This document shows positions 60,963-61,402 of a stretch of 61,402 bases of DNA, in pieces (position 1 is the first letter of the stretch; each line of letters starts with the position of its first letter). Source of the stretch: Allopontixanthobacter sp034376665 (GTDB taxonomy: Bacteria > Pseudomonadota > Alphaproteobacteria > Sphingomonadales > Sphingomonadaceae); NCBI RefSeq assembly GCF_034376665.1, contig NZ_JAXMJI010000103.1, forward strand, positions 1-61,402, read 5' to 3'. The notes under the pieces are model-generated. The model saw nothing but the letters and a program-made list of their open reading frames with translations, made no database searches and was not told the origin of the DNA. Both the position numbers and the translations under genes were made by a program.

Positions 60963-61402
60963 ATGACGAACAACACCCCTGGCGACAGTCCGGACACCTC
61001 CCTGCACCGCCTCTGGCAGAAGGCGACCCGGCTGCCCTTCGGCTCGCGCCTGTTCAGCGCGGCCGTGAGCCTCAAGGCCCCCTACTTCCGCACCGTCCTC
61101 CCGCACGTGGTGGACGTGCGGCCCGGACGCTGCGAGGTGCGCGGCCCGGGCTGGTGGGGCAACCGCAACCACATCGGCACCTTCCACGTGATCGCCGCCC
61201 TCAACCTGGCCGAGATGGCGATGGGCGTGCTCGCCGAGGCCACCGTGCCGGCCACCCACCGCTGGATCCCCGTGGGCATGAACGTGCGCTACCCGGCCAT
61301 GTCGACCGGCGGCCTGACCGTCACCGCCGAGTGGACCGAGATCCCCGACTTCTCGGCCATCACCAGCGGGCAGGACATCGACGTCCCGTTGCGCTTCGTC
61401 GA
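60963..61402 (+). CDS. DUF4442-family hotdog protein (runs off the right edge)
   Basis: Open through the window edge; 146 residues visible with no stop. SLKAPYFRTVLPHVVDVRPGRCEVRGPGWWGNRNHIGTFHVIAALNLAEMAMGVLAEATVPATHRWIPVGMNVRY is the DUF4442 core, a hotdog-fold thioesterase relative. Codon use is strongly G/C at third positions, as in the rest of the right-hand segment. Confidence 0.75.
   Translation, partial: MTNNTPGDSPDTSLHRLWQKATRLPFGSRLFSAAVSLKAPYFRTVLPHVVDVRPGRCEVRGPGWWGNRNHIGTFHVIAALNLAEMAMGVLAEATVPATHRWIPVGMNVRYPAMSTGGLTVTAEWTEIPDFSAITSGQDIDVPLRFV

Noticed and set aside
1..61402. CRISPR array, tRNA, rRNA, insertion sequence or prophage
   Set aside because: No repeat-spacer pattern, no cloverleaf-like sequence, no transposase or phage protein was found by reading; this is not proof of absence for a tRNA.
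59756..61402. Horizontal transfer of an actinobacterial gene cluster
   Set aside because: Both flanking genes are truncated at the same point and no mobile element is visible, so an artefact is more likely; left open only if read mapping supports the join.

Overview
The window reads as one stretch of a GC-rich alphaproteobacterial chromosome (about positions 1-59,760), joined at its right end to about 1.6 kb of DNA that looks actinobacterial. The large part fits Sphingomonadales, most likely an Erythrobacter-like lineage. The support is gene content and protein style: a GyrB with a long C-terminal insert, a TonB-dependent receptor with a TonB box, an HWE-family kinase, DUF4402 secreted proteins, GlnD and Lgt with typical alphaproteobacterial neighbours, and gene packing with ATGA, TTAA and CTAG overlaps. 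No 16S rRNA, tRNA, CRISPR, insertion sequence or phage gene was seen. The taxonomic call is inference from reading proteins, not from a search.

Layout. 1-7.1 kb (mostly minus): the 5' two-thirds of a class I ribonucleotide reductase alpha subunit, a 600-bp intergenic region with inverted repeats, a small secreted TonB_C-like protein, an alpha/beta hydrolase, a VIT-family metal transporter, NadB and an ABC ATPase. 7.2-11.3 kb (plus): two DUF4402 proteins flanking a CHCC zinc-finger protein, TldD, and a tandem pair of paralogous secreted two-cysteine proteins. 11.4-19.8 kb: nitronate monooxygenase-like enzyme, an SDR, GuaA, a 27-residue membrane peptide with its own Shine-Dalgarno and terminator, GyrB, a membrane protein and a HI0933-type flavoprotein. 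19.7-28.9 kb: HCCA-isomerase-like protein, an SDR lacking its catalytic Tyr, a 5'-nucleotidase lipoprotein, a TetR regulator, two lipid-type enzymes, a GAF-PAS-HWE kinase, a MidA-like methyltransferase and Lgt.

29.1-41.4 kb: acyl-CoA ligase-like enzyme, GlnD, TonB-dependent receptor with a strong terminator, YggS-type PLP protein, ThiE-like protein, FtsK and alanine dehydrogenase. 41.5-59.8 kb: membrane diguanylate cyclase, thioesterase, oligopeptidase B, aminopeptidase P, VOC protein, HerA-like ATPase, the PabB-PabC fusion/RluA-type/ArfB operon, L33, LolA, ExoIII, RibA, Psd, a beta-helix protein, and an SPFH/ribbon-helix-helix/two-TM operon behind a 28-bp near-perfect palindrome. Most of the window is housekeeping: nucleotide synthesis (RNR, GuaA, 5'-nucleotidase), cofactors (NadB, PabBC, RibA, ThiE-like), envelope biogenesis (Lgt, LolA, Psd), nitrogen control (GlnD, alanine dehydrogenase) and chromosome handling (GyrB, FtsK, ExoIII, RecQ).

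Right end. A recQ gene on the minus strand is cut in the middle of its protein at about 59,760-59,775 and runs straight into the C-terminal half of a TetR regulator on the plus strand. A plant-esterase-like alpha/beta hydrolase and a DUF4442 protein follow, all with very GC-rich third codon positions. Two genes truncated at the same point is what an assembly or library chimera looks like. This should be resolved before any biology is read across the join.

The most interesting non-artefact signals are the SPFH-RHH-2TM operon with its palindromic operator, the tandem secreted two-cysteine paralogs, the DUF4402 cluster and the SDR with a Phe in place of the catalytic Tyr.
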